Shown here one piece after another: positions 6,978 to 15,010 of a stretch of 20,486 nt of DNA. The stretch is from Phascolarctobacterium succinatutens CAG:287 (GTDB lineage: Bacteria > Bacillota > Negativicutes > Acidaminococcales > Acidaminococcaceae). Position 1 is the first letter of the stretch. Each line of letters opens with the position of its first letter. The stretch covers positions 3,631 to 24,116 of the forward strand of contig NZ_FR892774.1 of the NCBI RefSeq assembly GCF_000434895.1, written 5' to 3'. Both the position numbers and the translations under genes were made by a program. The notes beneath the pieces are model-generated. The model worked only from the letters and a program-made list of their open reading frames with translations. It had not been told where the DNA came from and made no database searches.

Positions 6978-7604
6978 TTATTTTATCTTATCCTTATAAA
7001 GCAGATAATATTTATCCCTATCCTGCATAACCTTAGCTACATATTCACGGGTATCAGGGTAAGGAATAGACTTTATATCATTGAAATTATAGTCCCAGCC
7101 ATTTTCCTGCATCCACTCATGCGTCTGCCCGCGTCCCGCATTGTAGGCCACCATCAGCAGCACCAGGTTATGCTGGAATTCGTGCTCCAGCTCACCTACG
7201 TACCAGCAGCCCATGCGGATATTTTTTCTCGTCTGGTACAAATCACTGTCCTGATAATTCTCCAGGCCCATCTGCTCGGCAATCCAACGTCCTGTTTCCG
7301 GCATAATCTGCATCAGGCCTACTGCTCCGACTTTAGAAACAGCATCATGCTTGAAGTTGCTTTCATTTTTGATAATGGCAGCAACAAGAAAAGGATCTAC
7401 ATTATTTTTCTTACTGTAGGTCACAATATCCTGCTGATAATCCCACATATATACGAAGCGCATCTGCACAGCGTCACTGCTCCAAATCTTCCAGCAGCCG
7501 AAGCATACTGCCAGCAGCACGCCAAGCAGCAGCAGCCAGCTATGCAGACGCCCGGACTTCTTGCGCCGTCTGCTGCGGGCCTTGCGGTTAACCTTCACGC
7601 TCAT
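6978..7604 (-). CDS. membrane-anchored lytic transglycosylase (SLT domain)
   Basis: Cleaves peptidoglycan glycan strands non-hydrolytically, giving 1,6-anhydromuropeptides, on the outer face of the membrane. The 208 residues have a very basic tail (KARSRRRKK) and a signal anchor at about 21-38. The SLT domain shows YSKKNNVDPFLVAAIIKNESNF with catalytic Glu81, then AVGLMQIMPETG, NIRMGCWYVGEL and LMVAYNAGRG. This is the short, SLT-only type similar to YjbJ/CwlQ-like proteins of Firmicutes. The start overlaps the end of coaE by 17 bases, so translation is probably coupled to the polA-mutM-coaE cluster. A weak AT-rich hairpin near 6959-6986 followed by seven T may terminate the cluster. Confidence 0.9.
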   Translation of the reverse strand: MSVKVNRKARSRRRKKSGRLHSWLLLLGVLLAVCFGCWKIWSSDAVQMRFVYMWDYQQDIVTYSKKNNVDPFLVAAIIKNESNFKHDAVSKVGAVGLMQIMPETGRWIAEQMGLENYQDSDLYQTRKNIRMGCWYVGELEHEFQHNLVLLMVAYNAGRGQTHEWMQENGWDYNFNDIKSIPYPDTREYVAKVMQDRDKYYLLYKDKIK

Positions 7605-8196
7605 TGCCTAAAAGCAGCTCCAGCTGTACGCGTACAGCCTGCATGGTTTCCGCCTGGCTGCCGCTGTTATCAAGAACTACATCGGCATACTTTTTCTTTT
7701 CCGCCAGCGACATCTGCGCCTCAATGCGCGCGTTAACCTCATCTGCAGTCATGCCGCTGCGCAGCATTGCTCTTTCCACCTGCTGCTGACGGCTGACAGA
7801 TACCAGCCACACGCTGTCAACATTCTTGTACCAGCCACATTCAATTAAAAGCGGCACATCCAGCACTGCTGCCTTGTGTCCCTGCTTGCTGCTGGCTGCC
7901 AGAAAGTCTTCTGCAGCCTGCCAGACTATTTTATGGATAATCGCCTCCACTGCCTTCAGCGCTTCCTTATCGTGGAAAATGCGCTCGGCAACCTTGGCTC
8001 TGTCCAGTGTACCTTCCTCGCTCAGATATTCCTTGCCCAGTACGGCAATCACCTGCGCCAGTCCTTCGCTGCCTGCAGCTACTGCCAGGCGTGCTTCGGC
8101 ATCCGCATCAAAAACAGGCACCCCCAGGCTGCGCAGTTCTGCGGAAACTGTACTTTTACCGGAAGCAATGCCTCCTGTCAAACCAATTGTTATCAT
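7588..8196 (-). CDS. coaE: dephospho-CoA kinase
   Basis: Phosphorylates the 3'-hydroxyl of dephospho-CoA, the last step of coenzyme A synthesis. The 202 residues start MITIGLTGGIASGKST, the family P-loop at residues 5-16. Other family features are VPVFDADAEAR (the substrate-binding D-A-D), the VLDVPLLIECGW block near 110 and the LID region QQQVERAMLRSGM near 137. Length is normal. GGAG lies about 11 bases before the ATG. The gene sits 12 bases after mutM and overlaps the transglycosylase gene, an order (polA-mutM-coaE) common in Firmicutes. CoaX, the first enzyme of the pathway, is at 2545-3321. Confidence 0.95.
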   Translation of the reverse strand: MITIGLTGGIASGKSTVSAELRSLGVPVFDADAEARLAVAAGSEGLAQVIAVLGKEYLSEEGTLDRAKVAERIFHDKEALKAVEAIIHKIVWQAAEDFLAASSKQGHKAAVLDVPLLIECGWYKNVDSVWLVSVSRQQQVERAMLRSGMTADEVNARIEAQMSLAEKKKYADVVLDNSGSQAETMQAVRVQLELLLGNEREG

Positions 8197-8208
8197 TATT
8201 CTCCACTC

Positions 8209-9030
8209 CTACCTTTGGCAATGCTCACAATAAACTGTGCCTCTGCCACCAACCTTGGTTGTCTGCAGCAGCGCACCGCAGTTTTTGCAGGGCTTGCCTC
8301 CTCTGCCGTACACCAGCAGATGATTCTGGTTATCGCCCTTATTTCCTTCGCCATCCTTATAATCGCGGAAGGTTGTACCACGATTTTTGATGCCCTGCGC
8401 GATTACTGCATTGACTGCCTCACACAAGCGCACTATCTCAGCAGCGCTCAGGCTGCAGGCTTTACGCATAGGCAGAATACCGGACAGAGCCAGGCATTCA
8501 TCGGCATAGATATTGCCAAGACCGGCGATAATCTGCTGGTCCAGAATAAAGCTTTTGATAGCCTTCTTGCTTTTTTGCGCCAACGGCAACAGATATGCGG
8601 CAGTAAAGCCCTCGCTCAGCGGCTCCGGTCCCAGCGTTTCAAAGCCTTCAATATATGTATCATTATCAGTTACCAGATACAGCGTACCAAAGGTACGGAT
8701 ATCCGTAAACCACATCGTCACGTCATCAGAAAGCGTAAATTTGATTTTGGCATACGCCGGTGCAGGTGCATCTGACGGCTGCGCCAACAGCGCGCCTGTC
8801 ATGCGCAGATGCACTATCAGCTGCTGCTTCGGTGCTGTATGCAGCACCAGGTATTTACCGCGTCGGCCCACGCTGCTGATAGTTTTGCCCACCAGTCCTT
8901 TGATAAAATCCTCCGGCTGAGGATATTTTATCAATCGCTCCAAATATATTTCTACTGCTAAAATTTTCTTTCCTTCTATATGAGGCGCAAGTGTTTTGCG
9001 CACCTGCTCCACCTCAGGCATTTCCGGCAC
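8209..9030 (-). CDS. mutM: formamidopyrimidine-DNA glycosylase (Fpg)
   Basis: Base-excision repair glycosylase/AP lyase removing 8-oxoguanine and formamidopyrimidines. The GTG at 9030 is the right start: it gives (M)PEMPEVEQV, placing the catalytic Pro2 and Glu3 at the mature N-terminus, with AGGGG about 8 bases upstream. The in-frame ATG at 9021 would lose one PE pair. The conserved lysine in SSVGRRGKYLVLH near residue 57, the H2TH region (LGNIYADECLALSGI) and the C-terminal zinc finger CKNC...CEHC are all present. Its 273 residues are full length. It lies 30 bases after polA, linking repair glycosylase and gap-filling polymerase in one transcript. Confidence 0.96.
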   Translation of the reverse strand: MPEMPEVEQVRKTLAPHIEGKKILAVEIYLERLIKYPQPEDFIKGLVGKTISSVGRRGKYLVLHTAPKQQLIVHLRMTGALLAQPSDAPAPAYAKIKFTLSDDVTMWFTDIRTFGTLYLVTDNDTYIEGFETLGPEPLSEGFTAAYLLPLAQKSKKAIKSFILDQQIIAGLGNIYADECLALSGILPMRKACSLSAAEIVRLCEAVNAVIAQGIKNRGTTFRDYKDGEGNKGDNQNHLLVYGRGGKPCKNCGALLQTTKVGGRGTVYCEHCQR

Positions 9031-9060
9031 AGGTCTTCCCCTCTTTCCGTAAAGTATCCG

Positions 9061-11658
9061 TTATTTTGTTTCCGCCCAGTCGCGACCGCAATTAACATCG
9101 GCCAGCAGCGGAATATCCAAGTTTGCAGCACCTTCCATGGCTGTGCGCACCAGCTGCGCAACCTGTTCCCTTTCGTCTTCAGTAACTTCCAGCACCAGCT
9201 CATCGTGTACCTGCAGCAGGATTCTGCTCTTGCACTGCGCCTTATCCAGCTCGCGCTGCACGGCAATCATAGCCTTCTTCATAATATCTGCGGCAGTTCC
9301 CTGAATCGGGGTGTTGATAGCGGTACGCTCCGCAAAGCTGCGCAGATTGAAATTACTGCTGCGGATTTCCGGCAGATAGCGTCTGCGCCCTATCAGCGTG
9401 CTGACATAGCCTTGCTCACGTGCCTTGGCTACAATATCTTCCATATATTTTTTTACACCGGTATAGCGTTCAAAGTAGCTGTCAATATAGCCTGCTGCCT
9501 CCTTGCGGCCGACATCAAGCTGTTTGGCCAGACCAAAATCGCTGATACCGTAAACAATGCCGAAGTTAACAGCCTTCGCACGGCTGCGCATTTGGGGCGT
9601 TACTTCTTCAAGCGGCACACCGAAAACCTCGGCAGCTGTGCGGGCATGGATATCCTGACCATGACGGAAGGCCTCCAAAAGCAGCTCATCCTGCGCAATG
9701 CAGGCCAGAATACGTAGCTCAACCTGCGAATAATCGCAGCTCATCAAAAGGTCATAGCCTGCTCCCGGAACAAAGATGCGGCGAATCTGTCTGCCTTCTT
9801 CCGTACGGGCAGGAATATTCTGCAGGTTAGGGTCCGTGCTGGACAAACGGCCTGTTACCGTTACAGTCTGCTGGAAGTGCGTATGAATGCGTCCCGTTTT
9901 GGGGTTAATCAATGGCTGCAGTCCCTCCAGATAAGTGGATTGCAGCTTCGCCAGCTTGCGGTGCTCCAAAATAGTAGCAATCAGCGGATGCTTGCCCTCC
10001 AGTGCTTCCAGCACCTTGGCATCGGTAGAATAGCCTGTTTTGGTCTTCTTGATTACCGGCAGCTGCAGGCGTTCAAACAAAATCACGCCCAATTGCTTAG
10101 GAGATTTCAGGTTAAATGCTTCGCCTGCCTGCTCCTGCGCCAACGCCTCCAGCTTTGCAATACGGTGCCCCATATCTTCGTTCAGCTGCAGCAAAAGCTC
10201 CTTGTCCGGCGTAATACCGGCAAACTCCATCTGCGCCAGCACCGGTGCCAAGGGCAGCTCAAATTCTTCGTACAGCTTGAGCTGCTGCTGTTCAGCCAAC
10301 AGTCCGCGCAGCTTAGATGCGAGCTGCAGCAGATTTTCGCACGGCGTTGCCAGTACTCCCGGCAGATTGCGGCGGCTCAAATCCTCCAGGCTGTAGGAGC
10401 TGTGGCCGGGGTCGGCAACATAGCCTGCCAAAGCTACATCATCAACTATTCCCTGCACCTTCACCTTGCGGCACAGGCAGCATTTATAAAGCTCCTTGCT
10501 GTCTATCGTTATCTTTTTGCTGCCTGCATCTGCCAGCCAGCTGTCAAATTTATCCCAACAGCCGCTTTGCGCGTCCAGCACATAAATTTTATCATTAACC
10601 AAAATTTCGGCACTGCTGAAATACAGCTCAGGAAGCTGTCCTGCTACCTGAGCATGCACGGCAACAGGCTGCTTTGCTTTAGCCAATGCACCAAAGAGCT
10701 CCTCTGCCAGCTGCGGCGTGTTGACTGCCACCTGCGGCAGACCTTCCTGCTCAATCGCCTCGCCAAAAAGATCAAAGCTTTCCTGCGCACCGCCAAGCAC
10801 TGCGGCAAAGCGCTCGTACATATTGCGGAACTCCAAATCCTGCAACAGGGTACGTGCTTCCTCCTTCAGCGGCTGCAGCTCGTAGGTCTGCACAGCAGTA
10901 TCAACCGGTGCTTCCGTGCAGATTGTTGCCAGCTGCTTGGACAGCAGTGCAGATTCCTTATTGTCCGTCAGCTTCGTTTTCAGCGACTTGCCGGAAACCT
11001 TGTCGATATTCTCCAGCAACGTTTCAACATTACCGTATTCCTTGATCAGCTTCATCGCTGTTTTAGGACCTACTCCCGGAACACCGGGAATATTATCCGA
11101 GGTATCGCCCATCAGGCCCTTCAGCTCAATCAGCTGCTTCGGCTGCAGTCCTTCGTAGTTGGCAGCAAATTCCGCCTCATCAAAAACTTGAATATCGCTG
11201 ATACCGCGCTTCGTATAAAAAACCTTGGTACGCTTATCAATCAGCTGCAGCTCGTCGCGGTCACCGGTTACAATAATTACCTCAACCTCCGGCGGTGCCT
11301 GCACAGCAAAGGTGCCGATAATATCATCGGCCTCGTAATCGTCCAGCTCCAGCGTTTTGATTCCCATGCATTCCAAAACCTTCATTGCCAAAGGAAACTG
11401 CTCGCTCAGCTCGCTCGGAGTAGGCTTACGCTGTGCCTTGTACTCCGCATACAGCTTGCTGCGGAAGGTTTTGCGCGATTTATCAAAGGCAACCGCCATA
11501 TAACGCGGCTTCACCTCATCCAAAAGCTTCAGCAGCATATTGCACAGGCCGTAAACTGCTCCCGTATGGATGCCCTGACGCGTAGTCAGCGGCGGCAGCG
11601 CAAAAAACGCTCTATGTATCAGGCTGCTGCCATCTATAACTAAAAATTTATCTGCCAT
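9061..11658 (-). CDS. polA: DNA polymerase I, proofreading residues apparently lost
   Basis: The 865-residue polymerase fills gaps in repair and removes Okazaki primers. The N-terminal 5'-3' exonuclease (about 1-290) has FLVIDGSSLIHRAFF, DDYEADDIIGT and the GLMGDTSDNIPGVPGVGPKTA helix-hairpin-helix. The middle domain aligns with the 3'-5' exonuclease, but I see no D-x-E at its start (PVAVHAQVAG instead), so proofreading is probably inactive, as in Taq and Bacillus PolI. The polymerase domain has motif A (DYSQVELRILA), motif B (RSRAKAVNFGIVYG) and motif C (QVHDELVLEV). Start ATG 11658 has GAGGAGGAG upstream; a longer frame to 11727 has no RBS. It is the first gene of the polA-mutM-coaE-slt cluster. 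Confidence 0.97.
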   Translation of the reverse strand: MADKFLVIDGSSLIHRAFFALPPLTTRQGIHTGAVYGLCNMLLKLLDEVKPRYMAVAFDKSRKTFRSKLYAEYKAQRKPTPSELSEQFPLAMKVLECMGIKTLELDDYEADDIIGTFAVQAPPEVEVIIVTGDRDELQLIDKRTKVFYTKRGISDIQVFDEAEFAANYEGLQPKQLIELKGLMGDTSDNIPGVPGVGPKTAMKLIKEYGNVETLLENIDKVSGKSLKTKLTDNKESALLSKQLATICTEAPVDTAVQTYELQPLKEEARTLLQDLEFRNMYERFAAVLGGAQESFDLFGEAIEQEGLPQVAVNTPQLAEELFGALAKAKQPVAVHAQVAGQLPELYFSSAEILVNDKIYVLDAQSGCWDKFDSWLADAGSKKITIDSKELYKCCLCRKVKVQGIVDDVALAGYVADPGHSSYSLEDLSRRNLPGVLATPCENLLQLASKLRGLLAEQQQLKLYEEFELPLAPVLAQMEFAGITPDKELLLQLNEDMGHRIAKLEALAQEQAGEAFNLKSPKQLGVILFERLQLPVIKKTKTGYSTDAKVLEALEGKHPLIATILEHRKLAKLQSTYLEGLQPLINPKTGRIHTHFQQTVTVTGRLSSTDPNLQNIPARTEEGRQIRRIFVPGAGYDLLMSCDYSQVELRILACIAQDELLLEAFRHGQDIHARTAAEVFGVPLEEVTPQMRSRAKAVNFGIVYGISDFGLAKQLDVGRKEAAGYIDSYFERYTGVKKYMEDIVAKAREQGYVSTLIGRRRYLPEIRSSNFNLRSFAERTAINTPIQGTAADIMKKAMIAVQRELDKAQCKSRILLQVHDELVLEVTEDEREQVAQLVRTAMEGAANLDIPLLADVNCGRDWAETK

Positions 11659-11698
11659 AATTGCTCCTCCTCTATGCCGCTCACATAGAATAAACATT

Positions 11699-11727
11699 AA
11701 TATAATTATTATATCATAGCAAGGCAA
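11699..11727 (-). promoter_or_regulatory. candidate promoter of the polA cluster
   Basis: On the minus strand, TTGCCT (11722-11727), 17 bases, TATATT (11699-11704), about 40 bases upstream of the polA start. A consensus TATAAT also lies a few bases upstream of this -10 but lacks a good -35. Confidence 0.55.
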
Positions 11728-11797
11728 GAAAATATGTAACTAATATGTAAGAAAGCCCAAAGTTTATACCGCCCTTCAGCATCTGCCGCTGCATTAT

Positions 11798-11834
11798 AAA
11801 AAAGTCCGACAGTATCACTTGGCGATACCATCGG
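11798..11834 (-). terminator. intrinsic terminator upstream of polA with no obvious gene
   Basis: On the minus strand an 11-bp stem (CCGATGGTATC at 11824-11834 with GATACTGTCGG at 11806-11816; two G-U pairs that would be mismatches on the plus strand), a 7-base loop, then ACTTTTTT. The gene at 12160 already has its own terminator at 12107-12148, so this one implies a separate short transcript. The rest of the 11835-12106 gap has no credible protein gene. Confidence 0.75.
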
Positions 11835-11943
11835 GTTCTGTTGAGTTATCGTGAAAACCGCGAAAGGCAAAGAGGAACAGGTAATACCGTATTGCGGCGC
11901 TGGTTTGCCTGGTAAAATCTTAGTACTGCTAAATCTAATTCAG

Positions 11944-12043
11944 TTTTAACTCGATTTTAACTCGTTTCTAACTCATTTTAACTCGTTTTATCGAGTTAGA
12001 ATTACTTTTAATTCGTTTAATTAATTCTTGTCGAGTTAGAATT
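11944..12043. repeat. TAACTC array: four direct and two inverted copies
   Basis: TAACTC starts at 11947, 11958, 11969 and 11979 (period 11, 11, 10), in units close to TTTTAACTCGT. Two inverted copies of TCGAGTTAGAATT follow at 11991-12003 and 12031-12043. The junction TAACTCG-TTTTAT-CGAGTTA makes a hairpin. This is the main content of the 500-base gap between polA and the gene at 12160; the function is unknown. Confidence 0.8.
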
Positions 12044-12106
12044 TTAGTAACCGTCCCCTCTTTCACAATATAGCAGTATTATTCTGCTTTCTTGTTACCA
12101 TTATGG

Positions 12107-12148
12107 CAAAAAAAGCGCAGAACCACTTGATGTTTTGGTTCTGCGCTT
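12107..12148 (-). terminator. intrinsic terminator after the unknown gene at 12160
   Basis: A perfect 13-bp stem (12113-12125 with 12136-12148, core GCGCAGAACCA) closes a 10-base loop. On the minus strand it ends in seven T (12108-12114). It sits 12 bases after the stop codon. Confidence 0.92.
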
Positions 12149-12159
12149 GAGAATCTATA

Positions 12160-12852
12160 TTAAAAATACAACTTTTCCTTAGGATAAGTGCTATGCAGCA
12201 ATTGCCGCAAACATCTGAAATCATCAGATTTGAAGGGCACCAGCATATACTTGTTTTTCAGATAGGCAAGAAAATCCTGCAGATTAGCACATTTGATATA
12301 ATGCTCCTGCGAATCATCATTAATATATTCACCAATGACGTTATTAATAAGCTGAATAGTCTCCGGCGAAACACCGGTATCCGGTACAAGATATAATTGC
12401 GAAATAATATTGTTGAAGCTATAGGCCATAGGCTTGTGCCAACGGCTCTGCGTCAGCATAAACAAGCGGGCAAAGGCTATAAGATTACGCAAGCTTCTAT
12501 TGGCAGGATGAACATTTTCGTCCGCTTCATTATCCTGCTCAAAGGCTGTCAGCTTCGGTGGCACCGGCATCTCCCATGCTTCCAGCAGCCTGAGTCCCAT
12601 TTTTTCAGGAAAGACAGGATAATAGACAAGCCTTTTTTCCAAATCACAGACCTTGAGCATGATAATGTTATCTTTCAGGAAATGGTCACTGCCATTAGCG
12701 TTATGAACAAGGCTCCATGGTGGCAGCTCCTCATATGCTTCTACACTAACATGATACTTAGTATTTAATGCCAAAGCATGGGCCCAGCTTTCACAATTAT
12801 CTCTATAAAAAGCAATAGTTTTTTGGATACTCGGAGGATTACACTTATGCAT
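12160..12852 (-). CDS. protein of unknown function
   Basis: About 230 residues from the ATG at 12852, which has GGAAGG 9 bases upstream. In-frame TTG/ATG codons at 12897 and 12894 lack an RBS at a workable distance. I do not recognise a family. The protein is soluble-looking, with no signal peptide or membrane segment. It has several tryptophans and cysteines (CESWAHALALN, ELPPWSLVHN), a central stretch PVPPKLTAFEQDNEADENVHPANRSL and a C-terminal part rich in aromatic and basic residues. No catalytic motif is evident. It is a single-gene unit between a leader with promoter and hairpin (13021-13152) and a strong terminator. It could be an accessory or phage-derived gene, but nothing in the sequence proves it. 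Confidence 0.65.
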   Translation of the reverse strand: MHKCNPPSIQKTIAFYRDNCESWAHALALNTKYHVSVEAYEELPPWSLVHNANGSDHFLKDNIIMLKVCDLEKRLVYYPVFPEKMGLRLLEAWEMPVPPKLTAFEQDNEADENVHPANRSLRNLIAFARLFMLTQSRWHKPMAYSFNNIISQLYLVPDTGVSPETIQLINNVIGEYINDDSQEHYIKCANLQDFLAYLKNKYMLVPFKSDDFRCLRQLLHSTYPKEKLYF

Positions 12853-13020
12853 TACATCACGCCTTCCGTATTTATTATTCTTTACCAAATTCATCAATAA
12901 ACAAGGACTTAATCTTCCTCCTTTCCAATACCCTAAGCAAGCTTTTTCTTATACCTGGTTTAGTATAAGTTACACCGCCTTAAATTCGTTTGACTCTTTG
13001 TTATTTTCTGAAAAAATCAC

Positions 13021-13118
13021 TGAAAAATATAACTCCCTGCGATTTTGTAAGCAATCACAGGGAGTACCGATACCTTTTATCATCTGTAAGTAAGAATTTT
13101 CCAGCAACTGTTTCACAT
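13021..13118 (-). ncRNA. candidate small RNA or attenuator leader upstream of the unknown gene
   Basis: A good promoter (13124-13152) is followed after about 55 bases by a 13-bp hairpin (13053-13065 with 13032-13044) and the T-rich tail TATATTTTTC. The single irregular position pairs as G-U on the minus strand but would be C-A on the plus strand, which supports a minus-strand RNA. The hairpin ends about 170 bases before the start at 12852. No peptide with an RBS is evident in it. Confidence 0.5.
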
Positions 13119-13123
13119 ACGTA

Positions 13124-13152
13124 ATTATACTACTAAGCAATGCATTTGTCCA
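13124..13152 (-). promoter_or_regulatory. candidate promoter of the small RNA/leader
   Basis: On the minus strand, TGGACA (13147-13152), 17 bases, TATAAT (13124-13129). It is one of the best promoter matches in the window. The remaining 13153-13263 stretch is AT-rich and shows nothing else. Confidence 0.7.
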
Positions 13153-13263
13153 GCGCTTTCTAAAAGAATTTTTAATATTTTCTTACTTATCATTAATATG
13201 CATTCTATTTTTTCTTTATTTCTATTGAGAATATTAAGTATTCCTTGTAGTTATATATTTAGC

Positions 13264-14619
13264 TCAATCACACTGCTCATTCAGGCGTGCGCAAAGCAGT
13301 GTCAAACCACCCAAGGTCCAAAACAGTAATCCCATTTGGGTATTAAAGTAAACGTGGTCTGTTAAACCGCCAATGATAATACCCACTGTTGCTAGTACAT
13401 AACCGCGTCCCATAGCCTTCAGCCACAGGCTGCGTCCATGATAGGCCAATCTCCAGCCTGCAGGCAGAAAAATGCCGAACCAGATAACAAGAAACACCAA
13501 TAGGCCATGTGCTCCCAGCTCTGCCCAGATATTCAGGAAAATATTGTGGCAGTGGTACATAATGACGTTCTTATCTGCCAGATAAAAATTGTACGTGGGG
13601 TAAACAAAGCGATAGCCGTACCAGCCTACACCAAGAGGAAATTCCTCAATAATCCACTTGGTGCTCTTTAAATAGGCCATACGCAAAGCAATAGAGGTGT
13701 CACCACCATAGCCGCCGCGAATAGATTCCAGACGCTGCAGCACCGCCTGCCCGCCAAGTGCCAGCGCAGCAGCGCCGCCGCCCAATATAGGAATAAAGGC
13801 TTTGCGGCAGAAAAGCACGCAGAAGGCCAGCAGCATCACAGCGCAGGCCACCCAGTTACCGCGTGAATATGTATAAAGCAGGCAGACTGCTGCCAAAAGT
13901 CCCGTTGCCAGAAAGGCCAGACGCCATTTTTTATAAGCCTTCGTCTGGTTGAAAAAGGCTGTGCTGTAAGCCACAACCAGCACCAGATAGCCAGCCAGGA
14001 TATTGGGATTGACCAGCGTAGAGAAAACGCGCACCTTCAAATCCGGGAACTGCGCCGGATCCACCCAGATACCTTCAGCCGTAACGCCGAAAATCTTCTG
14101 CGCGATACCGATGGCACTCACCAGCAGCGATACGATTAAAAAGGCGCCCATGAGCTGCAGCGGACGCGGCAGCATGCCGAAGCGCTGCCACGCAAGTGCC
14201 AGCCTTTTCTTAGTGTCGGCATTTTTCCAGGCCTCACTTTTTGTCAGCGGCTCAGCCTCGCACGCAGTCAGATGTGCCCTGTCCTGCTCACTGCTGCGGC
14301 CGTAACGCAGCAGCACAAAAAACAGCGCCGCATACTGGCCTACAACATACACCAGATTCCAAAAGGACAAAAATCTGTCCAGGGAAAAATATACTGAAAC
14401 AACCGCAATCAGCAGCAGTGCATAAAACGCTCCCTGCTGCCACGGCTTCAGCACATTCTCCTGCTGCGGACGTCCCTTAACATGCGACACAAGCACTGCG
14501 CCGATAAAGGTCATTGCTACGCAGAAGGAGGTGAACTCCTGCTCCAGCGGAATAACTGCCACAGTAAACAGCAGCATATACCATATTTTATTTTCAAGAT
14601 AATTTGCCAGTTTTGTCAT
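13264..14619 (-). CDS. O-antigen ligase / polymerase family membrane protein (Wzy_C)
   Basis: About 451 residues with roughly ten to twelve hydrophobic segments, placing it in the inner membrane. Enzymes of this family join or polymerise polysaccharide repeat units, or other glycans, on the periplasmic face. Diagnostic features are the TYSRGNWVACAVMLL segment near residue 250 and the large periplasmic loop ending in MYHCHNIFLNIWAELGAHGLL. The histidine/asparagine/glutamate pattern in that last segment is typical of the Wzy_C/WaaL family. A hydrophilic cytoplasmic loop lies around residues 118-150. The start is ATG at 14619, with AGGGTG upstream; the frame continues to a TTG at 14634. No other polysaccharide genes are adjacent, so the substrate cannot be deduced. 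Confidence 0.85.
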   Translation of the reverse strand: MTKLANYLENKIWYMLLFTVAVIPLEQEFTSFCVAMTFIGAVLVSHVKGRPQQENVLKPWQQGAFYALLLIAVVSVYFSLDRFLSFWNLVYVVGQYAALFFVLLRYGRSSEQDRAHLTACEAEPLTKSEAWKNADTKKRLALAWQRFGMLPRPLQLMGAFLIVSLLVSAIGIAQKIFGVTAEGIWVDPAQFPDLKVRVFSTLVNPNILAGYLVLVVAYSTAFFNQTKAYKKWRLAFLATGLLAAVCLLYTYSRGNWVACAVMLLAFCVLFCRKAFIPILGGGAAALALGGQAVLQRLESIRGGYGGDTSIALRMAYLKSTKWIIEEFPLGVGWYGYRFVYPTYNFYLADKNVIMYHCHNIFLNIWAELGAHGLLVFLVIWFGIFLPAGWRLAYHGRSLWLKAMGRGYVLATVGIIIGGLTDHVYFNTQMGLLFWTLGGLTLLCARLNEQCD

Positions 14620-14650
14620 GATGCACCCTAACAAAAAATTCTATTTTCTA

Positions 14651-14981
14651 AACGAGCAATTAATATATCGCAGCACGATATTTAATTGCGACGCAGATAC
14701 GCCCCCTTCCGCCTCGCTACGCTTGGCACCTTCCCCGAGGGGGCAGGCAAGAAGGTTAGCAAACAGCCTTAACGAGCAATTAATATATCGTGTAAGGAAT
14801 AGCAATTTTAGCAAATGAGTGTCCGGAACCATAGAAGCAAGGGTACGTAACTTTCTCTTACCGTCTGTCAAATTTTACCGAAGCTTCGTCCTGGTTCCAC
14901 ACTAAATTTGCGTTGTGCCCTAAGGCACGGGAAAATTGCTTCTGACTGGAACGATATTTAATTGCGACGCACGTGCTCGTT
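14651..14981. repeat. composite inverted/direct repeat region, MITE-like
   Basis: Fills the folC to O-antigen-ligase gap. Repeat A is a 20-base exact copy at 14651-14670 and 14771-14790, beginning AACGAGCAATTAA. Repeat B is a 21-base exact copy at 14675-14695 and 14951-14971, containing TTTAATTGCGACGC. A is close to the reverse complement of B. AACGAGCA (14771-14778) and TGCTCGTT (14974-14981) form terminal inverted repeats around a 211-base unit. That unit has nested arms GGAACC/GGTTCC, GAAGC/GCTTC and GTGCC/GGCAC. A GC-rich hairpin (GCCCCC 14701-14706 with GGGGGC 14739-14744) separates the two A copies. No protein gene is credible here. Confidence 0.75.
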
Positions 14982-15010
14982 ACCGAAGTCAATAAACCTC
15001 AATACCGCCT

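Noticed and set aside
9877..11643. A 588-codon open frame on the plus strand
   Set aside because: It is the complement of polA. Its product is a Leu/Gln/Cys-rich low-information sequence without domains, and polA is unmistakable on the other strand.
11711..11944. A minus-strand frame reading through the intergenic region upstream of polA
   Set aside because: It has no start codon with an RBS and it crosses a strong terminator; it is better explained as structured non-coding DNA.
14641..14871. A 76-codon minus-strand frame in the gap before the O-antigen ligase
   Set aside because: It translates across both copies of repeat A and the GC-rich hairpin; the peptide repeats because the DNA does.
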